A stretch of DNA of 64,000 nt from Peptostreptococcaceae bacterium (GTDB lineage Bacteria; Bacillota; Clostridia; Peptostreptococcales; Peptostreptococcaceae). Positions 8,092 to 16,602 of this stretch are shown here, in pieces. Position 1 is the first letter of the stretch; each line of letters opens with the position of its first letter. The notes below the pieces were generated by a model. That model did no database searches. It saw only the letters and a program-made list of their open reading frames with translations, and was not told the DNA's origin. Position numbers and translations under genes: made by a program. The stretch lies in contig CABIZO010000001.1 in the NCBI GenBank assembly GCA_902363255.1, positions 620,001-684,000 on the forward strand, in the 5' to 3' direction.

Positions 8092-9792
8092 TTAATTATC
8101 GTTTTGGATTGTATATAAACTGTAGAAATATCCTTTAATATTTAATAATTCATTGAAATTACCTTTTTCTATAATCCTACCATTTTTCATTACTATGATT
8201 TCATCATAATTAATTAAAATACTCTTTATTAATTTATGTGTGACAGTTATTAAAGTTAAATCATTTAAAGTTAATAGTGAGTTCTCTAAATTATAAGCTG
8301 TCTCATTATCTAAAGCAGAAGTAGATTCGTCTAATATTAATATTTGAGTATTATTAATTAAGGCTCTTGCAATTGCAATTCTTTGTTTTTCTCCACCTGA
8401 TAATTTATTACCATTTTCACCGACTAATGAATTAATTCCTTCAGGCAATCTATGAATTAATTTTGTTAAACCAGATCTTTCACAGGCATTTATAATATCC
8501 TCATCACTATGATTTGAATAAAGTCTTATATTTTCTTTTATGCTATCATCAAACATAAATACATTTTGTTGAATCATAGACATATTTTTATATAAATCGG
8601 AGCTATAAATATTTCTTAAATCGTGATTATCTACAATTATACTTCCATCGTAATCATTATAATACCTCATAAGAAGTTTTATTAAAGTACTTTTTCCAGA
8701 TCCACTTTCTCCAACGATAGCATACTTCTTATTTTTATCTACATTTAAACTAATATTATCCAATGCTTTTCTTTCTTCATTATAAGAAAAATCAAGGTTT
8801 TTAATCTCTATGGAGCCTTCGAAATCATTTAAACTAGTATTTTCAAAGCTGTCTTTAGTATCCTCCAAAATAGTTTCTATTTTATCTGCTATAAGAGATA
8901 CTGATCTAATTTGATTTATTAAAGAAATACTTAATTTTACTGGGCCAACGATATGAGTACTTAACTGAATAATTATTATAGCAGTACCAACAGTTATACT
9001 TTTTTTATACATTAGATATCCTCCGAGAAGGAGAACACCAAGGTAAATCGTAACACTGAAAGATAATGAAAATCCTCTAATGATAGCTTCTAAGACTGAG
9101 TATTTTTTCTTAGAAGTTTCCACATTATTAGATGCAGTACTAAAAATCTCATTAATTTTCTTACTGATATTAAATCCTTTAATTACTTCAAAACCAGAAA
9201 ATAAATCTTTTGTAATAGACGTAACTTGTTCTAAATTTTCTGAGTACTCACTTTTTTGAATCACTAATTTTTTTGATAAGGCGTTTGGTATTACAAATCC
9301 TAAAACTCCAAAAATAGAAATAAAAATAACTATACTTGGACTAATTGAAAATAATACAACTAAAGAAATTGTAAAAGATATAATGCACGATATAACTTGG
9401 AAAAGATTATTAAAAAAGCTATCTTCAATAATTTTTATATCATTATACAATATTGAAATATACTTTCCACTATTGTCCAATGAAAAATCTTTTATATCCT
9501 TATTTATTACTTTTGAAAAAATATCTGTTCTTAAATAATTTACAGTATTTTTTATATAAGAAGACATAACAAGGCCATCTATATATTCTGTTAAAAACAT
9601 AATTACTATAAGAGATATACTGGCAACAGTTATAGTCATAAACTTACTACTATCACCACTTGCGAATATATCTACTATAAATCCCATTAGAAAGTCGAAA
9701 CAAATACTTGCTAGAGCTACTAAAGAGATGGTTATTATTCTACATAAAAATTGATACTTATATTTTAATGTGTATTGCCATAAAGTTTTCAT
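8092..9792 (-). CDS. ABC exporter half-transporter (permease-ATPase fusion)
   Basis: The 566-residue protein has an N-terminal type-1 exporter membrane domain of about six segments (residues 1-310). The C-terminal ATPase carries Walker A GESGSGKST, signature LSGGEKQRIAIARAL and Walker B ILILDESTSALD. All ATPase motifs are intact, so it could act as a homodimer exporting a lipid, peptide or drug. There is no partner gene next to it and no peptidase domain. AAGGAGG precedes the start on the minus strand. It stands alone between the TauE-like gene and rpoN, which is divergent. The substrate cannot be told from sequence. Confidence 0.9.
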   Translation of the reverse strand: MKTLWQYTLKYKYQFLCRIITISLVALASICFDFLMGFIVDIFASGDSSKFMTITVASISLIVIMFLTEYIDGLVMSSYIKNTVNYLRTDIFSKVINKDIKDFSLDNSGKYISILYNDIKIIEDSFFNNLFQVISCIISFTISLVVLFSISPSIVIFISIFGVLGFVIPNALSKKLVIQKSEYSENLEQVTSITKDLFSGFEVIKGFNISKKINEIFSTASNNVETSKKKYSVLEAIIRGFSLSFSVTIYLGVLLLGGYLMYKKSITVGTAIIIIQLSTHIVGPVKLSISLINQIRSVSLIADKIETILEDTKDSFENTSLNDFEGSIEIKNLDFSYNEERKALDNISLNVDKNKKYAIVGESGSGKSTLIKLLMRYYNDYDGSIIVDNHDLRNIYSSDLYKNMSMIQQNVFMFDDSIKENIRLYSNHSDEDIINACERSGLTKLIHRLPEGINSLVGENGNKLSGGEKQRIAIARALINNTQILILDESTSALDNETAYNLENSLLTLNDLTLITVTHKLIKSILINYDEIIVMKNGRIIEKGNFNELLNIKGYFYSLYTIQNDN

Positions 9793-9986
9793 ATAACCTC
9801 CTTAAATTATTTGTTGTAATAAATTTATATATTACAAGTTTAATTATACACGGAAATTGTTGAAATAAGTGATAAAGATTTATTGAAGTGTTGAAATATA
9901 TTAACTATAATGGATTTAGATATTTAAATTTACAAATAATAAATTGTGAATAATTATTGCAAATGTTGAAAAGGGGATAATACAGT

Positions 9987-11330
9987 ATGAACTTAAATAA
10001 TAGATTAGACATAATTCAAACACAAAAACTCGTTCTGACAACTCAATTAAAACAATCCCTTGATATTTTAAATATGAGTAATTTGGAATTAGAAGATGAA
10101 ATAAAAAGAGAAGCAGAAGAAAATCCTGTATTAGAGATGGAGAGTAAGGGGGATATAGATTGGGAGGAATTTGCGAAAAACATTGACAACAAAAACTACA
10201 ATATAAAAAACTATGATTTGGATAATGATTTTTCTTTAGAAAATCTGGCTAAATATGAAAGCAATTTATATGATTACGCTAAAAATCAATTAGCTTTTTT
10301 TAAACTAAATAATGAAGAAAAGAAAGTTTGTGAGTATATTGTTGATTGCTTAGATAAGGATGGATACTTAGGAACTGAGGGTAAATTCATAATTAAGCAG
10401 TTAAAAATAGATAATGATTATTTTGAAAAATGTTTAAAGTATATTCAGCAATTAGAACCTAGCGGGATAGGGGCTAGAAACCTTAGTGAATGTTTATTGA
10501 TTCAAATGGAAAACAAAAACATAAATGATGATATTTTAAGATCTATTATCATAGAAGATTTAAATTTAATAGGTGAAAACAAAATAAAATTAATAAGTAA
10601 AAAATATAATATAAGTATAGAAGATTGTGTGGAATATATTGAAAAAATTAAAGAATTTGATCCTAAACCAGGAAGATTATGTAGTAATGAAAAACCTGTT
10701 TATATTCAACCTGATGTTGTAGTAAGAAAAATGGATGGGGAATTTATTGTATACATGAATGATAAGGGAAGTTTTCATTTATGTATAAATAATTATTATA
10801 AAAGTGTACTAAATAGTTCTACATCAGATGAAAGTGCTAAAGAATTTATAAAAGATAAACTTAACCATGCTCTTAATCTATTAAAAAATATAGAAACTAG
10901 AAAAAGCACTATATTAAAAATTGCAGAAGTAATAGTAAGAGAGCAGGAAGAATTTTTTAACAAAGGAATTAAGTTTATTAAACCCATGAAGTTAAAAGAT
11001 ATAGCTACAGACCTTGGATATCATGAATCTACTATCAGTAGGGGCATAAATAGTAAATATATGTTGACACCATTTGGTTTGTTTGAATTTAAATATTTCT
11101 TTAGTACAGCTATACAAAGTGAGGAAGAAGAAGGAACATCAAGTACTAGAATAAAAAATATGATAAAAGAGTTTATAAGTGAAGAAAATAAATTAAAGCC
11201 TTTAAGTGATGATAAAATATGTAAATTATTAAAAGATGAAGGCATAACAGTAGCTAGAAGAACTGTGGCAAAATATAGAGAAGAAATGGATATACTATCT
11301 TCATCTAAAAGAAAGCAGTTTGTTAAATAG
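9987..11330 (+). CDS. rpoN: RNA polymerase sigma-54 factor
   Basis: This 447-residue protein has the glutamine-rich activator-interaction region at the N terminus (QKLVLTTQLKQSLDIL, then EENPVLE). The core-binding region follows, then a helix-turn-helix, and the RpoN box ARRTVAKYRE near the C terminus. It directs RNA polymerase to -24/-12 promoters that need an enhancer-binding activator. In this group such activators control proline and amino-acid fermentation genes (PrdR in C. difficile). No activator gene is in the window and I found no well-spaced -24/-12 promoter here. The stop is 18 bases from the start of the chromate-type transporter pair, so all three are probably cotranscribed. Confidence 0.97.
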   Translation: MNLNNRLDIIQTQKLVLTTQLKQSLDILNMSNLELEDEIKREAEENPVLEMESKGDIDWEEFAKNIDNKNYNIKNYDLDNDFSLENLAKYESNLYDYAKNQLAFFKLNNEEKKVCEYIVDCLDKDGYLGTEGKFIIKQLKIDNDYFEKCLKYIQQLEPSGIGARNLSECLLIQMENKNINDDILRSIIIEDLNLIGENKIKLISKKYNISIEDCVEYIEKIKEFDPKPGRLCSNEKPVYIQPDVVVRKMDGEFIVYMNDKGSFHLCINNYYKSVLNSSTSDESAKEFIKDKLNHALNLLKNIETRKSTILKIAEVIVREQEEFFNKGIKFIKPMKLKDIATDLGYHESTISRGINSKYMLTPFGLFEFKYFFSTAIQSEEEEGTSSTRIKNMIKEFISEENKLKPLSDDKICKLLKDEGITVARRTVAKYREEMDILSSSKRKQFVK

Positions 11331-11348
11331 ACAAATAGGAGGCAATGT

Positions 11349-11912
11349 ATGAAAGAAATAATTAACTTATTTATTGCATTTGCAAAAGTGGGGGTACTTA
11401 CCTTTGGTGGAGGATATGCTATGCTTCCAATTTTACAAAGGGAAATTGTAGAGAAAAATAATTGGGCTGAAGATGATGAACTTATGGACTATTACGCCAT
11501 AGGTCAATGTACTCCAGGAGTAATTGCAGTAAATACGGCAACATTTATAGGACAAAAAAATAAAGGACTATTAGGCGGTATAATGGCTACATTAGGAGTT
11601 GTAACACCTTCTCTTATAATAATTACAGCAATAGCAGCATTTATTAGCAATTTTTCAGATTTAGCAATAGTAAAAAATGCATTTGCTGGAGTAAGAGTTT
11701 GCGTATGTGTTCTTATACTTAATGCTGTAATGAAACTTTGGAAAAGTTCTGTTGTAGATAAAGCAACGCTTATTATATTTATTGGTGTATTTTTAGGATC
11801 TGTACTTACTGATTTATCGCCAATATTATTTATAGTAATTACAGCAATAGCAGGTATAGTAATTAAGAATTGGGGGGGAAGTCTGAATGATTTACCTTCA
11901 GTTATTTTTTGA
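11349..11912 (+). CDS. Chromate-type (CHR) transporter, first half-subunit
   Basis: The 187-residue membrane protein has the CHR motif GGGYAMLPILQREI near the N terminus and PGVIAVNTATFIG further on. It is a short-chain CHR protein, which normally works as a pair with a second half encoded next door. Long ChrA proteins carry both halves in one chain. Some members export chromate, but in anaerobes far from metal stress the physiological substrate is unclear. An AGGAGG ribosome site sits before the start. Its end overlaps the start of the partner by 26 bases, which implies translational coupling. Confidence 0.88.
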   Translation: MKEIINLFIAFAKVGVLTFGGGYAMLPILQREIVEKNNWAEDDELMDYYAIGQCTPGVIAVNTATFIGQKNKGLLGGIMATLGVVTPSLIIITAIAAFISNFSDLAIVKNAFAGVRVCVCVLILNAVMKLWKSSVVDKATLIIFIGVFLGSVLTDLSPILFIVITAIAGIVIKNWGGSLNDLPSVIF

Positions 11913-12468
11913 GTTTTTTAAGACTGGTTTATTTGCAGTAGGTGGGGGAATGGCAACTCTTCCTTTCCTTTATGATATGGCAGATAAAACGGGATGGTTT
12001 ACATCAGGTCAGCTTGCAGATATGATAGCAGTTTCTGAATCAACACCAGGTCCAATAGGTGTAAACATGGCTACATATGTAGGATTTACAACAGCAGGAG
12101 TAGGGGGGGCATTAATAGCAACCATAGGACTTGTTACACCTTCTATTATAATCATCATTATAATATCTTATTTCTTAAAATCTTTTAGAGAAAATAAATA
12201 TGTAGATGCAGCTTTTTATGCTCTTCGCCCAGCATCTACGGGGCTTATTGCAGCAGCTGGTATGACAGTTGTCACAATGACACTACTTCAATTGGATTTA
12301 TTTAAAAGTAGTGGAAAAATATTAGAGCTATTTAATTGGAAAGCTTTAATCCTAGCAGCAGTAATATATGTGCTATCAAATCATGTTAAACAAACTAAAA
12401 AACTTCATCCAGTATTCTTTATAGTAGGTTCTGCTATTGTAGGAATACTATTTGGATTTGCAGGGTAA
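11887..12468 (+). CDS. Chromate-type (CHR) transporter, second half-subunit
   Basis: The 193-residue partner repeats the CHR half-signature (GGGMATLPFL and STPGPIGVNMATYVG) and has about six hydrophobic stretches. The ATG at 11887 lies inside the end of the upstream half gene behind GGGGGGAAG, giving coupled synthesis of the two halves. Both probably assemble as a heterodimer in the membrane. Location behind rpoN is unusual but may only reflect cotranscription. A terminator follows at 12575. Confidence 0.87.
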   Translation: MIYLQLFFEFFKTGLFAVGGGMATLPFLYDMADKTGWFTSGQLADMIAVSESTPGPIGVNMATYVGFTTAGVGGALIATIGLVTPSIIIIIIISYFLKSFRENKYVDAAFYALRPASTGLIAAAGMTVVTMTLLQLDLFKSSGKILELFNWKALILAAVIYVLSNHVKQTKKLHPVFFIVGSAIVGILFGFAG

Positions 12469-12574
12469 TGTATATAAATCTTGCAATAGTGTATAACAAA
12501 TAAATAGATATATGTAAGTTATAAAAAATTATTAATAAAGATTTAAATAAAAAATTGAATAAAGTATTGAATGT

Positions 12575-12618
12575 AAAATTCCCTAAAATTGCTGTTAATA
12601 GTGGTTTTAGGGAATTTT
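12575..12618 (+). terminator. Terminator of rpoN-chr unit
   Basis: Fourteen-base arms AAAATTCCCTAAAA and TTTTAGGGAATTTT flank a 16-nt loop. Confidence 0.8.
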
Positions 12619-12759
12619 TGTACTTTGATTTATTGAAAATATAAGAAAATAAAGTTAAAATTACGAAATTACCTAAAATTACCATATAATTCAAAATTGC
12701 TTAAATACTGGTATGTGGTTCTATTGTCAGATAATTGTAAAAATTTTGTCGAAAAAATA

Positions 12760-12788
12760 TTTACATTTTCCTGATACGCATATATAAT
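12760..12788 (+). promoter_or_regulatory. Sigma-A promoter of the pyroglutamate operon
   Basis: TTTACA, a 17-base spacer and TATAAT lie 38 bases upstream of the DUF969 start. Confidence 0.7.
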
Positions 12789-12826
12789 TAGGAACTAACA
12801 AGAAACAAAAAGGAAGGTAAATAAGT

Positions 12827-13513
12827 ATGGAATTAATAGGAATATTAATTATAATAGCTGGATTTACTATGAAATTAGACACAATAGCAGTAGTAGTTAC
12901 AGCTGGAATAGCTACTGGATTAGTAGCAGACATGAGTATATTAGATATACTAGGAACTTTAGGAGAAGGATTCATGGCAAATAGAGCTACGTGTTTATTC
13001 ATGTTAACGGTTCCAATAATAGGTTTATGTGAAAGATATGGATTGAAAGCAAAAGCAGTAATGCTTATTAAAAAGGCTAAAGGATTATCTACAGGTATAT
13101 TACTTAGTGGATATGCATTTATAAGAGAAACAACTATAGGTATGGGTGTTACTTTAGGAGGACATCCACAATTTGTTAGGCCTTTAGTAAGTCCAATGGC
13201 AGAAGGTGCAGCAATTGCTAAATATGGAGAATTAGATGAAGAAGATTTAGATAAAGTAAAAGCTTATTCAGCAGCTTCAGATAATATAGGAAACTTCTTT
13301 GGTCAAAACGTATTCATGGCAAATTCGGGAATACTTCTAATAGCTTCTACATTAGAAGGATTAGGAATGAATGTAGATACTCTACAATTATCAAAAGTAG
13401 CTATACCAGTAGCAGTAATAGCATTAGTACTATGGGTAGGTAGAGCTATATTATTAGATATAAAGTTAAAAAAGAAATATACTTCTAGAAACAATGTAGG
13501 AGGTGCAGCATAA
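12827..13513 (+). CDS. DUF969 membrane protein, probable 5-oxoproline transporter subunit
   Basis: The 228-residue hydrophobic protein belongs to the DUF969 family (conserved stretches GEGFMANRATCLFMLTVP and REATIGMG-like RETTIGMGVTLGGHP). The family is always found with DUF979, and the pair is proposed to carry 5-oxoproline (pyroglutamate) because of recurrent linkage to pyroglutamate enzymes. The same linkage is seen here, with pyroglutamyl peptidase two genes on. The ribosome site AAGGAAGG precedes the ATG. Its stop overlaps the DUF979 start in a TAATG junction, indicating coupled translation. Transport of pyroglutamate is inference. Confidence 0.85.
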   Translation: MELIGILIIIAGFTMKLDTIAVVVTAGIATGLVADMSILDILGTLGEGFMANRATCLFMLTVPIIGLCERYGLKAKAVMLIKKAKGLSTGILLSGYAFIRETTIGMGVTLGGHPQFVRPLVSPMAEGAAIAKYGELDEEDLDKVKAYSAASDNIGNFFGQNVFMANSGILLIASTLEGLGMNVDTLQLSKVAIPVAVIALVLWVGRAILLDIKLKKKYTSRNNVGGAA

Positions 13514-14442
13514 TGGATATGACACAACTTTCAAATGTTTTATTAGAAATATTCTATATGATGATAGGATTATATATGGGAATTACAATGGTATTCACTC
13601 TAAAAGATACTAAGCACAAAACAAGAATAGGTACAGCATTATTTTGGGGGATACTTTCAGGAATATTTATATTTGGGAAATTTATACCAAGTACGATAAT
13701 AGGTTTATTAATAGTTGTAATAGCTATTTTATCAGCAACTAAACAAATAAACATAGGAACGTTAAAACAATTAGATGAAACGTTTACAAATTTAAAAGCG
13801 GAACAATTAGGTTTAAAAATATTTATACCATCTTTAGCAATAGCAATAATAGCTATGTTAATAGCAACATTTACTGAATTCTCAGGAACAGTAGCTATAG
13901 GTATATCAGCAACAGTAACGATAATATTAACGTTTATAATAACTAAAGCAAAACCAATGGAATATTTAGAAGATAGTAATAGAATGTACCAATCAATGGG
14001 ATCATTTACTATACTTCCTCAATTATTAGCATCTTTAGGTGTATTATTTACAGCTGCAGGTGTGGGAGATAAAATATCTTCAATAATATCAGGAGTTATA
14101 CCATCTGGAAATATATTAGCAGGTGTTGTAGCTTACTGTGTAGGTATGGCTTTATTCACTATGATAATGGGTAATGCATTCGCAGCATTCTCTGTTATAA
14201 CAGTAGGGGTAGGTGTACCATTTGTATTTGCACAAGGTGGAGATCCAGTAGTTTGTTCATTACTTGCTTTAACAGCAGGTTACTGTGGAACATTATTAAC
14301 ACCAATGGCTGCAAACTTTAATATGTTGCCAGCAGCTTTACTTGAATTAAAAGATAAAAATGCAGTAATAAAAGCACAAGCTCCAGTGGCGATATCATTA
14401 TTAGTAATACATATATTCTTAATGTATACTTTAGGATTTTAA
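13513..14442 (+). CDS. DUF979 membrane protein, probable 5-oxoproline transporter subunit
   Basis: The 309-residue protein has about eight to ten hydrophobic segments and the DUF979 hallmarks near the C-terminal third (AGVVAYCVGMALFTMIMGNAFAAF-type region, then GGDPVVCSLLALTAGYCGTL). It is translationally coupled to DUF969 and 35 bases upstream of pcp. The two together most likely form one permease that imports or exports pyroglutamate or pyroglutamyl peptides. No 5-oxoprolinase (pxpABC) gene is in the window. Confidence 0.85.
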   Translation: MDMTQLSNVLLEIFYMMIGLYMGITMVFTLKDTKHKTRIGTALFWGILSGIFIFGKFIPSTIIGLLIVVIAILSATKQINIGTLKQLDETFTNLKAEQLGLKIFIPSLAIAIIAMLIATFTEFSGTVAIGISATVTIILTFIITKAKPMEYLEDSNRMYQSMGSFTILPQLLASLGVLFTAAGVGDKISSIISGVIPSGNILAGVVAYCVGMALFTMIMGNAFAAFSVITVGVGVPFVFAQGGDPVVCSLLALTAGYCGTLLTPMAANFNMLPAALLELKDKNAVIKAQAPVAISLLVIHIFLMYTLGF

Positions 14443-14477
14443 TTAAAAAAGTAGTATAAATTATTGGAGGAAGTATA

Positions 14478-15119
14478 ATGAAAATATTATTAACAGGATT
14501 TGATCCGTTTGGAGGAGAACCAGTAAACCCAGCAGAAGAAGCTGTAAAAAGAGTGAGTGATAATATAAATGGAGCTGAAGTTATAAAAATAACTATACCT
14601 ACAGTTCAAACCAAATCAGTTAAAGCAATAGAAGAAGCAATAGAACTTCACAATCCAGATGTTGTAATATCTGTAGGGCAAGCTGGAGGTAGATTTGATA
14701 TAACTCCAGAGAGAGTTGCCATAAATATAGATGATTTTAGAATACAAGATAATGAAGGAAATCAACCAACTGATAAAATAATACAAGAAGATGGACAAGC
14801 TGCATATTTCTCTAATTTACCAGTAAAAGCTATGGTAAAACATATGAATGATAATGGAATACCAGCAACTTTATCAAATACAGCAGGAACTTTCGTATGT
14901 AATCATGTAATGTACGGAATATTATATATGATAGACAAAAAATATCCTAATATAAAAGGTGGATTTATACACATACCATATATGACTTCACAAGTTATAG
15001 ACAAAAAAAATACACCTTTTATGTCATTAGATGAAATAGTAAAAGGATTAGAACTTTGTTTAGAAGCTTGTACTTTATATAATAAAGATATAAAAACGAT
15101 AGGTGGAGAAATTTGCTAA
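14478..15119 (+). CDS. pcp: Pyroglutamyl-peptidase I
   Basis: This 213-residue cytoplasmic cysteine peptidase (family C15) removes N-terminal pyroglutamate from peptides. It has the N-terminal signature TGFDPFGGEPVNPA and the whole catalytic triad: Glu in DITPERVAIN, Cys in AGTFVCNHVMY and His in GGFIHIPY. Its length matches the family. It has a GGAGGAA ribosome site and a coupled downstream gene (TAATG overlap). With the DUF969/979 permease upstream, the operon can both release and move 5-oxoproline. Confidence 0.96.
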   Translation: MKILLTGFDPFGGEPVNPAEEAVKRVSDNINGAEVIKITIPTVQTKSVKAIEEAIELHNPDVVISVGQAGGRFDITPERVAINIDDFRIQDNEGNQPTDKIIQEDGQAAYFSNLPVKAMVKHMNDNGIPATLSNTAGTFVCNHVMYGILYMIDKKYPNIKGGFIHIPYMTSQVIDKKNTPFMSLDEIVKGLELCLEACTLYNKDIKTIGGEIC

Positions 15120-15556
15120 TGAAAAATATTAATCTTTTTGTTTATGGAAGTTTGAGGGAAGGATTTTTCAACTATGATAAGTATTTAGCTGGTAAAGTAT
15201 TAGAAAAAAGAGATGCCAAACTAGAAAATATGAGATTATATCATATGGATTATAAAGGATACCCAGCAATTACTCATGGTGGTGAAACTATATTTGGAGA
15301 AATCATGATAATAAATGATGCTGACTATGAATCTACTATGAAAGCTATGGATAAAATGGAAGGTTTTATCAGCGAGGGCAATCCAGAAAATGAATATCAT
15401 AAAGTAATTTTAGAAGTTGAAAATCTTCATACAAATGAAAAAGAAAAATGCTTTGTTTACTTCTATAACAAGGATAAAGATATAGATTTTGAAAGAAAAG
15501 CCGAACATATTCCAAGTGGAGATTGGAAAAAACATATGTTGAATAATATAAAATAA
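15119..15556 (+). CDS. Gamma-glutamylcyclotransferase-like protein
   Basis: The 145-residue protein has the GGCT/AIG2 fold signature VYGSLREGF at the N terminus and a candidate catalytic glutamate in DKMEGF. Family members turn gamma-glutamyl-amino acids or gamma-glutamylamines into 5-oxoproline plus the free amine. The ATG at 15119 shares a base with the pcp stop codon and has AGGTGGAG upstream; an in-frame TTG at 15113 is less likely. As fourth gene of a unit with pyroglutamyl peptidase and the DUF969/979 permease, its product is very likely 5-oxoproline too. The exact gamma-glutamyl substrate is unknown. Confidence 0.82.
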   Translation: MKNINLFVYGSLREGFFNYDKYLAGKVLEKRDAKLENMRLYHMDYKGYPAITHGGETIFGEIMIINDADYESTMKAMDKMEGFISEGNPENEYHKVILEVENLHTNEKEKCFVYFYNKDKDIDFERKAEHIPSGDWKKHMLNNIK

Positions 15557-15560
15557 TAAA

Positions 15561-15594
15561 AAACTATCCTCTTAGAAGAGAGGATAGTTTTTTT
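15561..15594 (+). terminator. Terminator of the pyroglutamate operon
   Basis: Arms ACTATCCTCT and AGAGGATAGT are followed by seven T. Confidence 0.92.
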
Positions 15595-15699
15595 ATTACC
15601 TTAAAGCCTATTTTATGTTTTAACAAAATTAATTTTAAAATAGAAATAAAGGGTATAATATTGTAAAAGATAAATTAATTAGAAAAATAGGAGAAGTAA

Positions 15700-16395
15700 A
15701 TGAAATATAACAAAATGATTAAAGCTAAGTTTATAGAAAGACCTAATAGATTTGTAGCTTATTGTGATATAAATGGGGAAATTGAAAAGATACATGTAAA
15801 AAACACAGGTAAATGCAAAGAGTTGTTAGTACCTGGATGTGAAGTATACTTAGAAGAAAGTAATAATCCTAATAGGGCAACAAAGTATTCTTTGATAGCT
15901 GTTAAAAAGGGAGACAGATTAATTAATATGGATTCCCAAGTAACAAATAAAATGGTTTATGAGGCTTTAGAGGATAAATCTCTAATTTTGCCAGGATTTG
16001 ATGAAGAAATAACTTTAATAAAACCAGAGAAGACTTATGGTAATTCTAGATTTGATGTTTATGTAGAAGGAAATACTAAAAAAGCATTTATAGAAGTTAA
16101 AGGATGTACTTTAGAAATAGATGGAGTAGTAAAATTCCCTGATGCAAAAACAGAGCGAGGAGTGAAACACGTTAGAGAGTTAATCAAAGCTAAGGAAGAA
16201 GGATACTTGGCTTATGTAATCTTAGTTATTCAAATGGAAGATGTACTTTATTTTGCTCCAAATATAGAAATGCATAAAGAATTTGGAGATGTATTAAAGG
16301 AAGCTGATGAAAAGGGAGTAAAAATTTTAGCATATGATTCAAAAGTGGAAATCGATAATATAAAATTAAATAAGCCGGTAAAAGTAATATTATAA
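15700..16395 (+). CDS. sfsA: SfsA family protein (sugar fermentation stimulation protein homologue)
   Basis: The 231-residue protein has the SfsA pattern: an OB-like N-terminal part (FIERPNRFVAYC, HVKNTGKCKELL) and a C-terminal restriction-nuclease-like core (SRFDVYVE, AFIEVKGCTLE, FPDAKTERGVKHVREL). E. coli SfsA binds DNA and was linked to maltose gene expression; the fold suggests a nuclease. Its length is normal. The ribosome site TAGGAGAAG precedes the ATG. It is a stand-alone gene, and its role in clostridia is not established. Confidence 0.93.
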   Translation: MKYNKMIKAKFIERPNRFVAYCDINGEIEKIHVKNTGKCKELLVPGCEVYLEESNNPNRATKYSLIAVKKGDRLINMDSQVTNKMVYEALEDKSLILPGFDEEITLIKPEKTYGNSRFDVYVEGNTKKAFIEVKGCTLEIDGVVKFPDAKTERGVKHVRELIKAKEEGYLAYVILVIQMEDVLYFAPNIEMHKEFGDVLKEADEKGVKILAYDSKVEIDNIKLNKPVKVIL

Positions 16396-16555
16396 TAAGG
16401 TAGGTAATTTTAATAAAATAAACGAAAATTATAATATTAGAATTGATAAATTTACTAAATAAAGTTAAGATACTATTGTAAAGAAAAATATTTTGAAAAT
16501 AATTGAAAAATACTGATAAAATATTGTATAAATCTGTAAGTATTTGAAATTTTAA

Positions 16556-16564
16556 TGGTATAAT
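16556..16564 (+). promoter_or_regulatory. Extended -10 promoter of the S1-domain gene
   Basis: TGG directly before TATAAT forms an extended -10 element 39 bases upstream of the ATG at 16603. No good -35 is seen. Confidence 0.5.
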
Positions 16565-16602
16565 ATAAAAAGTAATATTATTAGGTGAAAGGATGTAGAA
16601 CA

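Larger units (their letters stand above)
12469..12826 (+). other. Intergenic region between the chr pair and the pyroglutamate operon
   Basis: This 358-base stretch has no convincing gene. It contains the terminator at 12575-12618 and the promoter at 12760-12788. Between them it is AT-rich with no clear structure. Confidence 0.6.
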
